The notes under the pieces are model-generated. The model was not told the DNA's origin. It saw only the letters and a program-made list of their open reading frames with translations, and did not search any database. From positions 62,001-126,000 of the forward strand of contig JAEWKK010000018.1 of NCBI GenBank assembly GCA_023386045.1: DNA of 64,000 nucleotides. Direction: 5' to 3'. Made by a program: the position numbers and the translations under genes. This document shows, piece after piece, positions 16,569 to 24,967 of the stretch (positions are counted from its first letter, which is position 1; every line of letters starts with the position of its first letter). This DNA is from Bacteroidota bacterium (lineage in GTDB: Bacteria > Bacteroidota > Bacteroidia > Chitinophagales > Chitinophagaceae).

Positions 16569-17240
16569 TTACTTCTTTATCATCTGCCTGATAGCGGCAA
16601 GGTGTGATAGCAGCACCAGAGGCACAATACATGAAGGCAGCCATACAAAAGGAAAATAAAGAATGGCTACGTTGGGTTGATCAAATGCAAACTGTTGAAA
16701 AGGCAAAGGCGCCGACAAGGCTGCATTGATCTCAATATTCAACAACAATAAAAGACTGATCAGGTTCCATACAAGAAGCAGCTTCTTATTGATTTCATGT
16801 TTTTTAAAAGCCAATACATAAATAAGAGGTGCAGTTATGCCTGCAATGATGTCAAAATTCCTTCCTTCAAATGTCATCAGTTCGGGAACAGCACCATGAA
16901 CAAACAGCCAGAATAAAACCAGTTCTACGAGTATCCTTACCGAATGAAGCAGTGTAAGAAAGCGCAGGTCCAGCCTGTCGATAAATTTTTTACCCCAGGA
17001 AGTGATGAACATCACCAAAATGAGAAGCAATGGTGGAACTATCAAAAGAAAAAACCTGGGAGGAAAGCTGGTGTTGACCTGGTAATAACCCGGTATGCTG
17101 ATCATCATTTGCAATAAGAGCCAGCCTGCAAGAATAATTAATACCGCTTTTGATTGCCTGGCCGCCAGGAAAAACAAAACCACGGTAATGAATGTTGCCA
17201 ATGTAAATACTGAGTATATATATGGAGATAGCGCATTCAT
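16569..17240 (-). CDS. Multi-pass membrane protein of unknown function
   Basis: 223 residues, almost entirely hydrophobic, with about seven predicted membrane helices (for example YSVFTLATFITVVLFFLA, AVLIILAGWLLLQMMISI, FFLLIVPPLLLILVMFI). I start it at the ATG at 17240 (MNALSPYIYS); an earlier in-frame ATG at 17309 would overlap the upstream gene by 44 bases. No motif allows a function to be named; similar small polytopic proteins are common in Bacteroidota. It lies 25 bases downstream of the putative lipoprotein gene and is likely cotranscribed. Confidence 0.7.
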   Translation of the reverse strand: MNALSPYIYSVFTLATFITVVLFFLAARQSKAVLIILAGWLLLQMMISIPGYYQVNTSFPPRFFLLIVPPLLLILVMFITSWGKKFIDRLDLRFLTLLHSVRILVELVLFWLFVHGAVPELMTFEGRNFDIIAGITAPLIYVLAFKKHEINKKLLLVWNLISLLLLLNIEINAALSAPLPFQQFAFDQPNVAILYFPFVWLPSCIVPLVLLSHLAAIRQMIKK

Positions 17241-17265
17241 TACCGTAGTGATTCCATTTGATGCA

Positions 17266-18057
17266 TTATTCACCAATATGTTGCTGAAGCAGCAGGGCTG
17301 CACAAACATTTGCCAGGAGGAAGCGTTCTTCCGTACTTCTTTTTCCCATGAATACCATTCCCTTGTTCATCATTGAAACTGCAGCCACAGTATTTCCCTT
17401 AGGATCCCTGATCTCGAAGCCAACAGCTCCGGCCAGTGTACTTCCTGTTTTGCCATTCTTTTCAATCTTAGTTGCAGGGTGAATGGTATAGTATTCATCT
17501 TTTGTTTTGGCGAGATAGCCTATGTACTCCCTTGAACGGAACTGGGCTTCTTCATTATCCAGCAAAAGCTGCCAGGGACGTTCATCACCCTTTGTGAATA
17601 ATTGAACATAATATGTGCTTGTAGAAGAATAACCATTCCCAAAAATATCCAGGCCTATATTGACAATGCTGTTTTCCCTCGCACCCAATTGAAAATCTTT
17701 TGAGTTGAATTTTGAAACACAATAAACATCAGAGCTGAGTTGTCCATCAGTGAGGCTGAAATTCACCGTTTGTTTCTTACGTATATATTCTGTGGAAATG
17801 ATGTTCACCCAGTTGTCCTGGTAAGGCGTTCCAAAACCAATCCCTTTAAGTCCTGAGCTTCCCTTTGTCCAGGATCTTTTCACTTTTGTGGTTTTAAATT
17901 CACCAAAACTCAGTTTCTGTTTGATCATAATGCCATCCTTGCCCTTTACTTCATATTCGTCATGTGCAGACTTGAGGTCCTCGCTCACGGCTAATTTGAA
18001 GGGCTTGCATCCTGTAAAAAAAGTGGCAGCCAGAATAATGTAGAATATGCGCTTCAT
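17266..18057 (-). CDS. Hypothetical lipoprotein
   Basis: 263 residues from the ATG at 18057 (MKRIFYIILAATFFTGC), a signal peptide with a lipobox ending in Cys at residue 17. The mature part is a mixed alpha/beta domain with no named family; conserved-looking segments include FGTPYQDNWVN and EIRDPKGNTVAAVSMMNKG, a style seen in Chitinophagaceae proteins of unknown function. It is followed by the polytopic membrane protein, so the two may act together at the envelope. The function cannot be stated. Confidence 0.7.
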   Translation of the reverse strand: MKRIFYIILAATFFTGCKPFKLAVSEDLKSAHDEYEVKGKDGIMIKQKLSFGEFKTTKVKRSWTKGSSGLKGIGFGTPYQDNWVNIISTEYIRKKQTVNFSLTDGQLSSDVYCVSKFNSKDFQLGARENSIVNIGLDIFGNGYSSTSTYYVQLFTKGDERPWQLLLDNEEAQFRSREYIGYLAKTKDEYYTIHPATKIEKNGKTGSTLAGAVGFEIRDPKGNTVAAVSMMNKGMVFMGKRSTEERFLLANVCAALLLQQHIGE

Positions 18058-18190
18058 AAACATCAGTTTTCTATAAAACGCAAAGCTGCAAAAGAACCCC
18101 TGTTAATGGTTTTGTAATGTCCATGAACTGAATAATTATATCAATGAACTGCAAGGTTCATAGTCCCCACCAGGCAGGGGCAAACAAAAA

Positions 18191-18211
18191 AGCACAGGCA
18201 GAGCCTGTGCT
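18191..18211 (-). terminator. Intrinsic terminator of the DUF1328 gene
   Basis: Stem AGCACAGGC (18191-18199) with GCCTGTGCT (18203-18211), loop of three, then TTTTTTGTTTG on the minus strand. Confidence 0.85.
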
Positions 18212-18238
18212 GGTTAACAATAAATTTTATATGTGGCT

Positions 18239-18403
18239 TTACACATCGGCTCTACGACCGGCAACTAAGCTGATAATAAAGAGCACCAGGAAGATAAAGA
18301 ATAACACTTTAGCAATACCTGCTGCACCAGCTGCAATACCACCGAAGCCAAATATAGCTGCGATAATTGCCACTACCAGAAAAATAACTGTCCAACGTAA
18401 CAT
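18239..18403 (-). CDS. DUF1328 small membrane protein (YtjA family)
   Basis: A 54-residue protein read directly from the sequence. It begins MLRWTVIFLVVAIIAAIFGF, continues through a Gly/Ala-rich turn (GGIAAGAAGIA) and a second hydrophobic helix, and ends LVAGRRADV. Length, the LRW start and the FGFGGIA motif are typical of DUF1328/YtjA proteins, two-helix inner-membrane proteins of unknown function that are often induced by stress. It has its own terminator (18191-18211) and is well separated from its neighbours, so it is probably a single-gene unit. Confidence 0.9.
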   Translation of the reverse strand: MLRWTVIFLVVAIIAAIFGFGGIAAGAAGIAKVLFFIFLVLFIISLVAGRRADV

Positions 18404-18804
18404 AACTCTCAATTTTGGTTAAACAATATCCTACAGAGGCATAATTCATGCCAGTAGAATTTTTTACTTTATATAAGAACTTTATCAAAGAACAGCGCCC
18501 ATTTTAAAGGAATTGCCTGTGGAATTATTTGTCCAGCTTGTTGAAATGTCTAATCCATTAAGGAACCTATCGACTTCTTTACAGAGCAATAGAGTTCCAT
18601 AATAACGGATTCACACACAACAGGTGGAATTCCTGTCAGCACAAAAGAGGCGGCATGCGCAATAACGGAATTGACTTCCTTCATGCGTACACGCTTCAAT
18701 CGCATCCTATGAACTTTACTGAGCACCATACTTCTTATACATAGAGAAAAAATGTGCCAAAGCCAAAATGGGGAATGATATGCTACAGCCTCATCCATAA
18801 AAAA
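18404..18804. other. Gene-poor stretch with one weak open frame
   Basis: About 400 bases between the DUF1328 gene and the operon terminator at 18805-18822. A minus-strand frame of 82 codons (18550-18798) is open, but it has Cys/Met/His-rich composition, no recognisable domain, and begins right at the terminator of the upstream operon. A shorter version would start MRLKRVRMKEVNSV near 18706. I do not call it a gene; no repeats or RNA features were seen. Confidence 0.4.
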
Positions 18805-18822
18805 GCCTGCATTTCTGCAGGC
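18805..18822 (-). terminator. Intrinsic terminator of the sigma/FecR operon
   Basis: Stem GCCTGCA (18805-18811) with TGCAGGC (18816-18822), followed on the minus strand by TTTTTTATGG, 22 bases beyond the stop of the GIN-domain lipoprotein gene. Confidence 0.8.
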
Positions 18823-18843
18823 CCTTCCTTTATGATTTCTTAT

Positions 18844-19560
18844 TTAAAAGGTTCGCACCTTGCCCGATCCTGAAATCGTGGTATGCACCGTTGGTTGTCC
18901 CTTATAATATACAGATCCGCTTCCTGATATGGTTACATCAAGGTCTTGAGATACGTTCAGCCAGATATTACCTGAGCCACTAATGATGGTGGAAGCTTTG
19001 GCTGTGTTCGCACTTGACACATCAACATTTCCACTGCCGCTGATCTTGAGCTTTTCTTCGTTGATCATTCCGCTGTTCAATTTAATATCTCCACTACCAC
19101 TGATATTGGCATCCAGCAAAAGTGCATTCAGTTCATAGATCAGGATATCACCTGTTCCACTGACATCAGCCTTTAATTCCGCAGTTGATATTAGATCCAA
19201 AGTCCTGATATCACCAGATCCCGAATTCCTGATATTGTTGATCTGTGGCGCTGTGATAATTACCTGTATTGGTTCCGAGGTACGCACCTTAACATCATTC
19301 TTGTACCTGATGACAAGAGTATTATTGGTAATTTCAGTGATCAGCACGTCAAGAATATTTTGCTGTCCTTTTACTTCTACCTTGTATACTGAATCATATT
19401 TATAATAAACATTTGCTGATGATCTCAGGTCGATGCCTGAAAATCCTGTGTGATTCCTGACTTCAGTAACTACAGGGCCTTCGCCTTCCACTTTTTTACA
19501 GGAAGAAAAAAGAATAACGATACTTAATAATACTACACTGATCTGTTTCAAATGGTTCAT
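18844..19560 (-). CDS. GIN-domain (DUF2807) lipoprotein
   Basis: 238 residues from the ATG at 19560 (MNHLKQISVVLLSIVILFSSC), a signal peptide with lipobox ending at Cys and followed by KK. The mature protein is a long right-handed beta structure with recurrent G-S-G motifs (ISGSGNVDVSS, ISGSGNIWLNV, ISGSGSVYYKG), the mark of the DUF2807 head GIN domain. Members are cell-surface or periplasmic proteins with suspected adhesin-like roles. It is the last gene of the operon with the ECF sigma factor, anti-sigma factor and surface-repeat protein; 55 bases separate it from the latter, so it is probably an output of that regulation. Confidence 0.88.
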   Translation of the reverse strand: MNHLKQISVVLLSIVILFSSCKKVEGEGPVVTEVRNHTGFSGIDLRSSANVYYKYDSVYKVEVKGQQNILDVLITEITNNTLVIRYKNDVKVRTSEPIQVIITAPQINNIRNSGSGDIRTLDLISTAELKADVSGTGDILIYELNALLLDANISGSGDIKLNSGMINEEKLKISGSGNVDVSSANTAKASTIISGSGNIWLNVSQDLDVTISGSGSVYYKGQPTVHTTISGSGKVRTF

Positions 19561-19615
19561 ACGATTGGTTGTTTTAGATAAGAACAACAGAAATAATCGA
19601 TACCCCTATGCCTCA

Positions 19616-21439
19616 TCAAAAAAAACTGATTCCTGCATTCCAGCCAATCCAGGCATCTACATTTTTATCAAGATGATAAACATGGTAACCTGCCGGAGTC
19701 TTTGCCTGGCGGTATCCGGAATAATGTTGATCCTGCTTAGTATAATAGGCATTGAAAACTGGTCCTGCAAAAAGCGAAACATTTTTTGCAAGTTTCACAT
19801 TCAGATTGATTTTCATTTTTCCAATGATGTTGGCATCATCCCAGCTGCCCAGGTATAAATGCTGAGCTGTGAGTTCAGGATTAACCGTAAACGTTCTGCC
19901 AAGTTTGATTTCTGAACCAAAACCATAACCAAATGCATATGCTTTGTTACTATCACTAAGGTTCATGCCTGCATGAAGTATATTATATAATTTGTAACTG
20001 CCCGTTTTAAAAGCAAGATTCATATTCACCATCTCATCACTGAAAACTGAAAGCTTGTGATAACCTTTAAGAACAATGTTGATTAACCCTATACCAAGTC
20101 CTTCTGATGTATCTGCTATATTGATCAACCCTATCTGAACTCCTTTCACATGTTTGGCGTAGTTCACCAATCCACTGATTTGTGCTCCACTCATTTGCCT
20201 GTTGCTGAAGTTCATGACACCAGCTACCTGCACGCCACTCATTTTTTTCCTGGAAAAATTTCCAACACCAGCCACCTGCATACCCGTAACACTGTCAGCA
20301 ACATGATTATAAACTCCACTTACCTGGAATCCTTTCATCCTGCCTTTTACAACATTGTTGACACCGGCCACCTGGAAGCCCACAACAGAATCGAGCACAG
20401 TATTATTAACACCAGCTACCTGAACACCTTTGACCTTCCCTCCCACGATATTGAAAATCCCGGCGGTTTGTACATAACTGACGTCTTTTTTGTCGATGTT
20501 GAACAATCCACCTATTTCCAATCCATTCACTCCACCATTATAACCTCCGAGCACGTTCAGAGAAAAATGATTGATCACCTGTGGACTCAAAGCGCCATGA
20601 GTACCCAAACCCGGGGTGAGTGAAACCTGGAAAGGCCTTGTAGTAAAAAATTTTTTCAGATTCATGCTCTGGATCTTTTGCTGGGTTGAAAGAAGAAACC
20701 TTCCCATGGCTGTGCCTTCCACCTGGATTGAATCAGTTTTAGTGTAGGTATATTCCATATAGGAAGAATCATTTTTTTGCACTCGAAGCTTTAGTTGTTC
20801 AGGAGCAAAATAATCCTCCGGGCCAATAATAGTTAAAGAGCCTGTTGATATTGGTAGAAGTGTGACGCTCACTTCCTGGTTATATCCAGGGTCTATGGAG
20901 AAGCTGGTATCCTGGTAAAACTCTTTACTCACTGTCAGCACGGCCCTCCTGGGTTTCTGTTTGAGTTTCAATTTAAAATAGCCATTCGCATTTGTAAGTG
21001 TTGAGGCCAGCAAATCTTTCTCATATACTGAAGCATATTGTATCCAGTTGGCTGTCTGGTCGTCCAGCACATAACCACTCACCGTATAAAATTTATCAGT
21101 GGTCACCATCTTGTTGGTAATTACGGTTACACGTATGGGTTGCTTCCTGATAATAATGTAATTACCACTTTCGCGAAACTCATAATGATCCGGCAACAGA
21201 AGTCCCAGGACATTTCTCAGACTATTGCTGGCCTTCAGGCTCACCAGGCTATCCTTCTTTATAATATTGCTGTTATAAGAAAAATAAAAACCACCCTGGT
21301 TGCTGATGATCTCCAATACATGATCGAGCCGCTGCTGTTTCACGTCCACAGAAATATTTTTGTTCAACAAACCCTGTGAATGGCTTGTAATGCTCATGAC
21401 TGTAAGCAAGGCCACGAAGGCCCAAAACCCCTTATTCAT
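19616..21439 (-). CDS. STN/CarboxypepD_reg protein with surface repeats
   Basis: 607 residues. A signal peptide (ending near TSHSQ) is followed by an STN (secretin and TonB N-terminal) domain at about 25-100, with ISVDVKQQRLDHVLEIISNQ, then a CarboxypepD_reg-like domain (about 117-200). Residues about 300-450 hold 20-residue repeats of the form G(V/F)QV(A/S)GV-N, of the kind called LA_2272 surface repeat, and the rest looks like an outer-membrane beta structure. The first domains are those of a sigma-coupled TonB receptor, but the usual TonB plug and barrel are replaced by the repeat region. It lies 12 bases after the FecR gene. Confidence 0.75.
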   Translation of the reverse strand: MNKGFWAFVALLTVMSITSHSQGLLNKNISVDVKQQRLDHVLEIISNQGGFYFSYNSNIIKKDSLVSLKASNSLRNVLGLLLPDHYEFRESGNYIIIRKQPIRVTVITNKMVTTDKFYTVSGYVLDDQTANWIQYASVYEKDLLASTLTNANGYFKLKLKQKPRRAVLTVSKEFYQDTSFSIDPGYNQEVSVTLLPISTGSLTIIGPEDYFAPEQLKLRVQKNDSSYMEYTYTKTDSIQVEGTAMGRFLLSTQQKIQSMNLKKFFTTRPFQVSLTPGLGTHGALSPQVINHFSLNVLGGYNGGVNGLEIGGLFNIDKKDVSYVQTAGIFNIVGGKVKGVQVAGVNNTVLDSVVGFQVAGVNNVVKGRMKGFQVSGVYNHVADSVTGMQVAGVGNFSRKKMSGVQVAGVMNFSNRQMSGAQISGLVNYAKHVKGVQIGLINIADTSEGLGIGLINIVLKGYHKLSVFSDEMVNMNLAFKTGSYKLYNILHAGMNLSDSNKAYAFGYGFGSEIKLGRTFTVNPELTAQHLYLGSWDDANIIGKMKINLNVKLAKNVSLFAGPVFNAYYTKQDQHYSGYRQAKTPAGYHVYHLDKNVDAWIGWNAGISFF

Positions 21440-21451
21440 TTTTCCTGACTT

Positions 21452-22429
21452 TTATTTTAAAATGATCTTGTTTCCAGAACGCTCCACGGTAATACTGAAG
21501 GTCTGGCTGATGATGCTTAATATGGTATCCAGTGATTCATTGGAGAAAGTAGCTGTGAGAGGAAGATTTTTCAGGGAATCTTTTTCAATTACAATCTGTA
21601 CTCCGTAAGCTTCATTCAACACTTCTACAAGTTTCCACAAGGCTGTCTGGTCACAAACAAATTCACGGCTCCTATAATAATTATACAAATGGTCTTCTGC
21701 TTTTTCAATATTCAGGCTGGTATCCTTACTGTTGACCAATAGCTTTTGACCTGGCCGGAGTTCTACAGTTTTATGATCACGGATCACCTGTACAATACCG
21801 GTTTCTACTATCACTTCAGTTGCTCCCTGGCTAGACCGGATATTAAATGAAGTGCCCACAACTTTCACTATCACCTCATTGACTGATATTAGAAAAGGCT
21901 TTTCCTTATTGGGACTGATCTCAAAAAAAGCTTCACCAGAAAGACTTACAGACCTTGTATCACCCTTAAATTTTTCAGGATAAACAAGTGAGGCATTTTT
22001 ATTTAAGGTGATCACTGAACCATCGGGCAATGTATCCTTAAGTACCCGGTTGCCAGCTTGTGCAGTGATGTTGTTTGTTTTTTGATCATCCTTCAGAACA
22101 TAGTACAATAAGGCAGCACCGGCAATGATCAAAAACAGCGCGGCTATTCGCAACCATCCAAACGAATTATTTTTCAACACAACAGCAGTTGTAACCGGTT
22201 CATTCAACCTGCTTCTGAATCGCAGCCATGCTGCCTCTTCATCCACGTCAGTTTCTTTACCCAGCTTCCTGCTTTCTGTCCATATCTTTTTAAACTGTTC
22301 GAAATAAATACGGTTGTCTTCATTTTCTGCCAGCCACTGATCTATGTTCTTTATTTCTTCTTCGGAAGTTTCACCCAGCAGGTATTTTACCAGCAAGTCA
22401 TCATTGATATAGTTATTCTTTGCTTTCAA
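21452..22429 (-). CDS. FecR-family anti-sigma factor
   Basis: Single-pass inner-membrane regulator, 325 residues. The cytoplasmic N-terminus has LLVKYLLGETSEEEIKNIDQWL, which would hold the ECF sigma factor; one membrane helix lies at about 91-111; the periplasmic FecR domain follows (RVLKDTLPDGSVITLNKNASL), then a DUF4974 domain to the C-terminus (LPLTATFSNESLDTILSIIS). The protein would receive a signal from a partner in the outer membrane, here presumably the STN-domain protein encoded next. It begins 10 bases after the sigma gene. Confidence 0.93.
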   Translation of the reverse strand: MKAKNNYINDDLLVKYLLGETSEEEIKNIDQWLAENEDNRIYFEQFKKIWTESRKLGKETDVDEEAAWLRFRSRLNEPVTTAVVLKNNSFGWLRIAALFLIIAGAALLYYVLKDDQKTNNITAQAGNRVLKDTLPDGSVITLNKNASLVYPEKFKGDTRSVSLSGEAFFEISPNKEKPFLISVNEVIVKVVGTSFNIRSSQGATEVIVETGIVQVIRDHKTVELRPGQKLLVNSKDTSLNIEKAEDHLYNYYRSREFVCDQTALWKLVEVLNEAYGVQIVIEKDSLKNLPLTATFSNESLDTILSIISQTFSITVERSGNKIILK

Positions 22430-22439
22430 TTGCCAGGAT

Positions 22440-23009
22440 TTATTTGATTATATAGAATAGGACCAAAATCATAAAGTCAACTAGTTTCATCCGGAGGATC
22501 CTTAATGCTTTACCCATCTGGTTCTCCACTGTTTTTACGGAGATGCCAAGCTTCACTGCTATCTCCCGGTAACGTAATTCTTCAAAACGGCTCATTTGAA
22601 AAATAGTGCGGCATTGCTCGGGTAATTCATTTAATGCCTGTCTTAGCCTGCCTTCCAGTTCCTTTACCTGAATTTTTTTTGAAGCGCCTTCAGCTTCCTC
22701 CTGGCGCCTGTGAGAAACGAAAAGCCTGTGTTCAGAACGCACTTTCAGGTGTTTGAGATAATTTAATGTTTCGTTGTGCACAGCCCTGTATAAATAAGCT
22801 TCTATTGATCCGGAGATGGTTAGATTTTCAGGTCTTTCCCATATCCTGTAAAAAACATTCTGCACCATTTCTTCCGCCATCATTTCATCCTTCAGCATAG
22901 TGAATACATAGGCATGCAGGTTTTTATAGTTGTTTTTATAAACCTGTTCAAATGCAGCTTCATCCCTTTTTTGTAACCGGGTTTTAAGTACCGTGTCGTT
23001 CAATTCCAT
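22440..23009 (-). CDS. ECF RNA polymerase sigma factor
   Basis: Sigma-70 family ECF factor, 189 residues, of the Bacteroidota FecI-like type. I chose the ATG at 23009 (MELNDTVLKTRLQKRDEAAF); a longer frame would add 23 unrelated residues. Region 2 covers about 10-85 (FEQVYKNNYKNLHAYVFTML...RIWERPENL), region 4 covers about 125-180 (LPEQCRTIFQMSRFEELRYREIA, a helix-turn-helix). It starts an operon with its FecR anti-sigma factor. A -7 box TAGTTTTG lies at 23059-23052. Confidence 0.93.
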   Translation of the reverse strand: MELNDTVLKTRLQKRDEAAFEQVYKNNYKNLHAYVFTMLKDEMMAEEMVQNVFYRIWERPENLTISGSIEAYLYRAVHNETLNYLKHLKVRSEHRLFVSHRRQEEAEGASKKIQVKELEGRLRQALNELPEQCRTIFQMSRFEELRYREIAVKLGISVKTVENQMGKALRILRMKLVDFMILVLFYIIK

Positions 23010-23051
23010 TCTAAAAGCAGGTCTTTGTTTGCCTGCCAATTCAGCTTGTAG

Positions 23052-23078
23052 CAAAACTAATTTTAAGAATAACAACAA
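23052..23078 (-). promoter_or_regulatory. Promoter of the sigma/FecR operon
   Basis: Minus strand TAGTTTTG at 23059-23052 fits TAnnTTTG; a TTG at 23078-23076 lies 16 bases upstream. This is a housekeeping-type promoter, 43 bases ahead of the sigma start codon. Confidence 0.5.
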
Positions 23079-23126
23079 TAGGCTTTGTTACCCCTACGCA
23101 GGATCTGAATTATTTAAAATAAAAAA

Positions 23127-23145
23127 GCACCGCTATAAACGGTGC
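23127..23145 (-). terminator. Intrinsic terminator after hemD
   Basis: Stem GCACCG (23127-23132) with CGGTGC (23140-23145), then TTTTTTATTTTA on the minus strand. Confidence 0.8.
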
Positions 23146-23165
23146 CTTCATGTTATGGGGATTCT

Positions 23166-23960
23166 TTATTTTTTCTTAAGTTCTGCAGCCAGGAATTTTT
23201 CAAGTGCTGCTACCATGGAAGGTGTTTGAGGTTCGGGGGCTTTGATGGTCAGCTTTAGTCCTGCTTCTTCCACAGCTTTGGAAGTATTATTTCCGAATGC
23301 GCCGATCACAGTTCCATTTTGTTTGAACTTGGGAAGATTATCAAACAGGCTTTTCACACCACTTGGTGTAAAAAAGCAGATCACATCATAATCTTTCTTG
23401 AGTACTTCCTTTACATCGTTGCTGGCAGTGCGGTACATAAAGGCAAGGGAGAAGTCGCAATTATTGCTTTTCAGCCAGCCCGTAATCTCGCTATCCTGCT
23501 GGTTCTCAGAACAAACATAGAGGAACTTCTCGTTGATCTTGTGCTTGTTGATGACGTCAAACAAACTTTTATTGCTGCCGTCAGCGCCATAAAAAACCTT
23601 ACGCTTCCTGTAGAGAATGAATTTTTGAAGATAGAGGGCAACAGCTTCAGTGATACAGAAATATTTAGTGTCCTGCGAAACGCTGATTTTCATCTCTTCG
23701 CAAACCCGGAAGAAATGGTCAATAGCGTTGCGACTTGTAAAGATCACACCGGTATGTGCCTGAATATCAATTTTTTGTTTTCTGAATTCTTTAGCCGGGA
23801 TAGGCTCAAGCCTGATGAAGGGGCAGAAGTCCAGCTCCACATCATATTTTCTGCTCAGCTCGAAGTATGGCGATTTATCGCTTTCAGGTCTTGGTTGTGT
23901 GATCAGGACCCTTTTTTTTACTGTGACCGGTGTACCGGCTTTCACCCCGTGTTTTACCAT
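23166..23960 (-). CDS. hemD: Uroporphyrinogen-III synthase
   Basis: Cytoplasmic heme-pathway enzyme that closes hydroxymethylbilane to uroporphyrinogen III with inversion of ring D, 264 residues. Sequence identity within this family is low, but the bilobal pattern is clear: KRVLITQPRPESDKSPYFEL at the start, VIFTSRNAIDHFF in the first domain, VICFFTPSGVKSLFDN in the second, and VIGAFGNNTSKAVEEAGLK near the end (the G.tTa.a...G motif). The DUF4271 gene lies 35 bases upstream, a pairing seen often in Bacteroidota. A hemW gene lies 2.9 kb away. Confidence 0.85.
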   Translation of the reverse strand: MVKHGVKAGTPVTVKKRVLITQPRPESDKSPYFELSRKYDVELDFCPFIRLEPIPAKEFRKQKIDIQAHTGVIFTSRNAIDHFFRVCEEMKISVSQDTKYFCITEAVALYLQKFILYRKRKVFYGADGSNKSLFDVINKHKINEKFLYVCSENQQDSEITGWLKSNNCDFSLAFMYRTASNDVKEVLKKDYDVICFFTPSGVKSLFDNLPKFKQNGTVIGAFGNNTSKAVEEAGLKLTIKAPEPQTPSMVAALEKFLAAELKKK

Positions 23961-23995
23961 ATTGGCTTATGTGGTTCGGCTAACGTTGCGCAAAT

Positions 23996-24934
23996 TTAAG
24001 ATGTTTCCCCTAAAAATCGAAGCAACAGTTTGTTAATCAACAATAGAGGAGCAACTTCGAATGCCAGCAGGTAGATAATGAAATGAAAAAAGCTCACCCT
24101 GATCTTGTTTTTAATTGAAGTATAGGAAAGAAAAAAACGATAAGCCAGGATGCCTATGATTACAGCAAGGCTAAGCGTTACCGTGGCCTGCTTTACATTT
24201 CCGAAAGTAAAAGCCATCACCACAATAAAAGGTATCAGCACCATACCAATGATCTTATTGGTTGTAAAGACTACAAAAATGTAAGATTCCGTGGCTTCGG
24301 GAGCCTGGAAGAGCCAGCCAATAATTTTCAGTGTAATATATTTAACTCCATACATGGCCATGAGCCCTGCCACACAATAGAGGTAAAGCATCCAGAAATT
24401 GTAATCAGTCCCCAGTCCGAAATATTGGAGCACCAGGGCCAGGAACATTCCTATGCTTAAAGCAAAAAAGATATTGAACATCATGGAAGGCAGGGGACTT
24501 TGCAGGAGCTGGTCCTTGATCTGCCTTTGTTTTACTGTGGTGCGGAAATAGGTTTTAAAAAGATCATCTACATAACGGTAAAAGCTGTTCCTGAGGATGG
24601 CAAAAACTAGTAAGAGCCCTATGAGCGAATAAAAAATTGCTTCCTTACCCTCCCATTTCTTTACTGTAACCGTGTACCTCGTTGGATGCGTAAAACTAAA
24701 AAAGGGATGTGCTTTCACTAATAATCCCTTTGAAGGCCCAGGAGCAAAATGAATGGCAGCAATAGGATCACGACGTGAAAAGCGCAATGAGTCAGGCAGG
24801 ACCTGGCTGATAGTTGCAGCAGTATCAGGTGTGGGATTCACGGCTGTATCAACTGAATTCCTGTTCACGGAATCCTGTCCATAACCCTGGAGAAAGGAAA
24901 ATAAAATAGCCACTAAGATCAAATACTTCACCAT
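23996..24934 (-). CDS. DUF4271 membrane protein
   Basis: 312 residues with a signal peptide (MVKYLILVAILFSFLQGYGQ), a polar segment of about 80 residues, then six to seven membrane helices (for example EAIFYSLIGLLLVFAILRN, MMFNIFFALSIGMFLALVL). This layout matches DUF4271, a Bacteroidota family of unknown function whose gene is commonly directly upstream of hemD, as here. A role in the membrane linked to heme or envelope synthesis is only suggested by that neighbourhood. Confidence 0.8.
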   Translation of the reverse strand: MVKYLILVAILFSFLQGYGQDSVNRNSVDTAVNPTPDTAATISQVLPDSLRFSRRDPIAAIHFAPGPSKGLLVKAHPFFSFTHPTRYTVTVKKWEGKEAIFYSLIGLLLVFAILRNSFYRYVDDLFKTYFRTTVKQRQIKDQLLQSPLPSMMFNIFFALSIGMFLALVLQYFGLGTDYNFWMLYLYCVAGLMAMYGVKYITLKIIGWLFQAPEATESYIFVVFTTNKIIGMVLIPFIVVMAFTFGNVKQATVTLSLAVIIGILAYRFFLSYTSIKNKIRVSFFHFIIYLLAFEVAPLLLINKLLLRFLGETS

Positions 24935-24967
24935 CTGCCTGCAAAAATATTCTTATCCATTTTGTTC

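Noticed and set aside
18550..18798. 82-codon minus-strand frame
   Set aside because: No similarity, odd composition, begins on a terminator; left as an unconfirmed frame in the gene-poor stretch.
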